From NCBI RefSeq assembly GCF_023716665.1, contig NZ_CP071859.1, forward strand, positions 1,116,001 through 1,180,000: a stretch of 64,000 nt of DNA, written 5' to 3'. The DNA is from Vibrio sp. SCSIO 43135. GTDB lineage: Bacteria > Pseudomonadota > Gammaproteobacteria > Enterobacterales > Vibrionaceae. Under the pieces are notes generated by a model. The model was given only the letters and a program-made list of their open reading frames with translations. It did no database searches and was not told where the DNA came from. Each line of letters begins with the position of its first letter. Position 1 is the first letter of the stretch. Below, piece by piece: positions 63,009 through 64,000 of this stretch. The translations under genes and the position numbers were made by a program.

Positions 63009-64000
63009 ATGAGCACAATAACTCTTGTACCTAGACAGTCTGATTCTTCGGTGATCTTGTCTGTGATTGTACCTTACTTTAACGAGCAAGAGGTGTTAAC
63101 CGAATTCCATACCAGATTAACTTCGGTACTGGATTCACTAGAGGAGTCTTGCGAGATCGTCTACGTCGATGATGGAAGCTGTGATGGTAGTAAAGCATTA
63201 ATCGAGCATTTCCCCAGTACATCGAGTGATGTAGTCAGTATCAGCTTAAGCCGAAATTTTGGTAAAGAAGCGGCGATGAGTGCAGGGCTGGAACACTGTC
63301 GAGGTTTAGCAGTTATCTTGCTCGATGCCGATCTTCAAGATCCCCCAGAATTGATTCCTCAAATGTTGGTCGAGTGGCGTAAAGGCGTAGATGTGGTCAA
63401 CATGCAGCGCGGCAAACGCGAGGGAGAGAGTTGGTTCAAACGTTTCTCGGCAGCAAGTTTTTACCGGGTTTTGAACACTTTGGTAAAAACCGAGATTCCC
63501 GAAAATGTAGGCGATTTTCGTTTGTTGAGTAGAGAAGTGGTCGATCACATCAACAGCTTGCCTGAACGCAATCGTTATATGAAAGGCATTTTTGCTTGGC
63601 CCGGTTTTAAACAAACGACCTTGCAGTTTGAACGAGACCCACGTTACTGCGGAGAAACCAAGTGGAATTACTTCAAACTGATGGGGCTCGCCGTGGATGG
63701 CATTACCTCGTTTTCTATTCGCCCGCTTAGGCTAGCAACGATTTTCGGTGGTTTGATTGCGCTGGTGGCGTTCCTATACGGAGCCGTGATTGTGTCAAAA
63801 ACTGTGTTGTTTGGCGATCCGGTGTCTGGTTATCCCTCAATGATGGTAGTGCAGCTAGCACTTGGCGGAATTCAACTATTGAGCATCGGTGTGCTCGGCG
63901 AATACATCGGTCGAATCTTTATCGAAACCAAACAGCGACCGCTGTACTTGGTGCAGTCGGTGGTCGAGCAATCTTCGAATACTCGAAATGAAACACTGGA
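63009..64000 (+). CDS. GT2 glycosyltransferase (GtrB/ArnC/DPM1-like), C-terminus outside the window
   Basis: The open frame starts at ATG 63009 and is still open at base 64000 (330 codons seen). The first 235 residues are a GT-A glycosyltransferase of family 2: VIVPYFNEQEVL, VYVDDGSCDGS, SLSRNFGKEAAMSAGL and the metal motif LLDADLQDPPE. Two C-terminal helices (about residues 240-265 and 280-305, the latter with GGIQLLSIGVLGEYIGRI) place it among the GtrB/ArnC/dolichol-phosphate-mannose-synthase-like enzymes that charge polyprenyl phosphate with sugar in the inner membrane. It follows the divergent two-component pair. Confidence 0.92.
   Translation, partial: MSTITLVPRQSDSSVILSVIVPYFNEQEVLTEFHTRLTSVLDSLEESCEIVYVDDGSCDGSKALIEHFPSTSSDVVSISLSRNFGKEAAMSAGLEHCRGLAVILLDADLQDPPELIPQMLVEWRKGVDVVNMQRGKREGESWFKRFSAASFYRVLNTLVKTEIPENVGDFRLLSREVVDHINSLPERNRYMKGIFAWPGFKQTTLQFERDPRYCGETKWNYFKLMGLAVDGITSFSIRPLRLATIFGGLIALVAFLYGAVIVSKTVLFGDPVSGYPSMMVVQLALGGIQLLSIGVLGEYIGRIFIETKQRPLYLVQSVVEQSSNTRNETL

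Noticed and set aside
1..64000. CRISPR arrays
   Set aside because: No regularly spaced short direct repeats and no cas genes were seen on either strand.

Overview
The window looks like a chromosome segment of a Vibrio species. The left end carries the Vibrionaceae/gammaproteobacterial order cydA-cydB-cydX-ybgE, ybgC-tolQRAB-pal-cpoB, nadA. It is followed by a GbpA-type chitin-binding lytic monooxygenase gene under a cyclic-di-GMP-I riboswitch, an arrangement known from vibrios. Nothing was searched against a database: identities rest on recognised motifs, lengths, gene order and remembered family sequences.

Layout. (1) 1-8777: respiration (cytochrome bd), Tol-Pal envelope machinery and NAD synthesis. 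(2) 8778-15784: c-di-GMP riboswitch and gbpA, a K+ channel protein, a YecA-like protein, a hybrid sensor kinase and the alanine exporter alaE. (3) 15925-40921: tRNA-Ser(GGA), a broken integrase remnant directly behind it, and an A+T-rich defence island of about 25 kb. (4) 40922-47109: a solute-binding protein, then gnd-gntK and a DctPQM TRAP transporter, read as a gluconate uptake and catabolism operon behind two GntR-type operators. (5) 47342-56920: a fructose/mannose-family PTS cluster with manA and an AraC-type regulator. (6) 56963-64000: a DUF1496 protein, a PLP-dependent deaminase/desulfhydrase, a GGDEF-EAL protein, an OmpR-type two-component pair and the start of a GT2 glycosyltransferase.

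The island is the most interesting part. A leftward operon sspB-sspC-sspD, plus a zinc-ribbon protein of unknown function, diverges from a rightward operon sspF-sspG-sspH-sspA. Together they encode single-strand DNA phosphorothioation (SspA cysteine desulfurase, SspB DUF4007 nickase, SspC ATPase, SspD PP-loop enzyme) and the DptFGH-like restriction module SspFGH. Immediately downstream on the same strand is a complete RADAR pair (rdrA ATPase, rdrB adenosine deaminase with all expected metal ligands), then a gene of the phosphorothioation-associated putative methyltransferase family. RADAR therefore sits inside a phosphorothioation gene set, between sspA and the methyltransferase. Ssp and RADAR are each described systems. 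Their nesting, the role of the methyltransferase with its duplicated flanking module, and the two unassigned proteins at the left edge (zinc ribbon; membrane-anchored J-domain protein) are the points most worth testing.

Working together, modification would come from SspA plus SspBCD, while SspFGH attacks unmodified DNA and RdrAB acts on adenosine nucleotides or RNA during phage infection. The modification genes are split between the two divergent operons, so the shared 348-bp control region at 23393-23740 probably sets the balance between protection and attack. No CRISPR array, rRNA or intact insertion sequence was seen.
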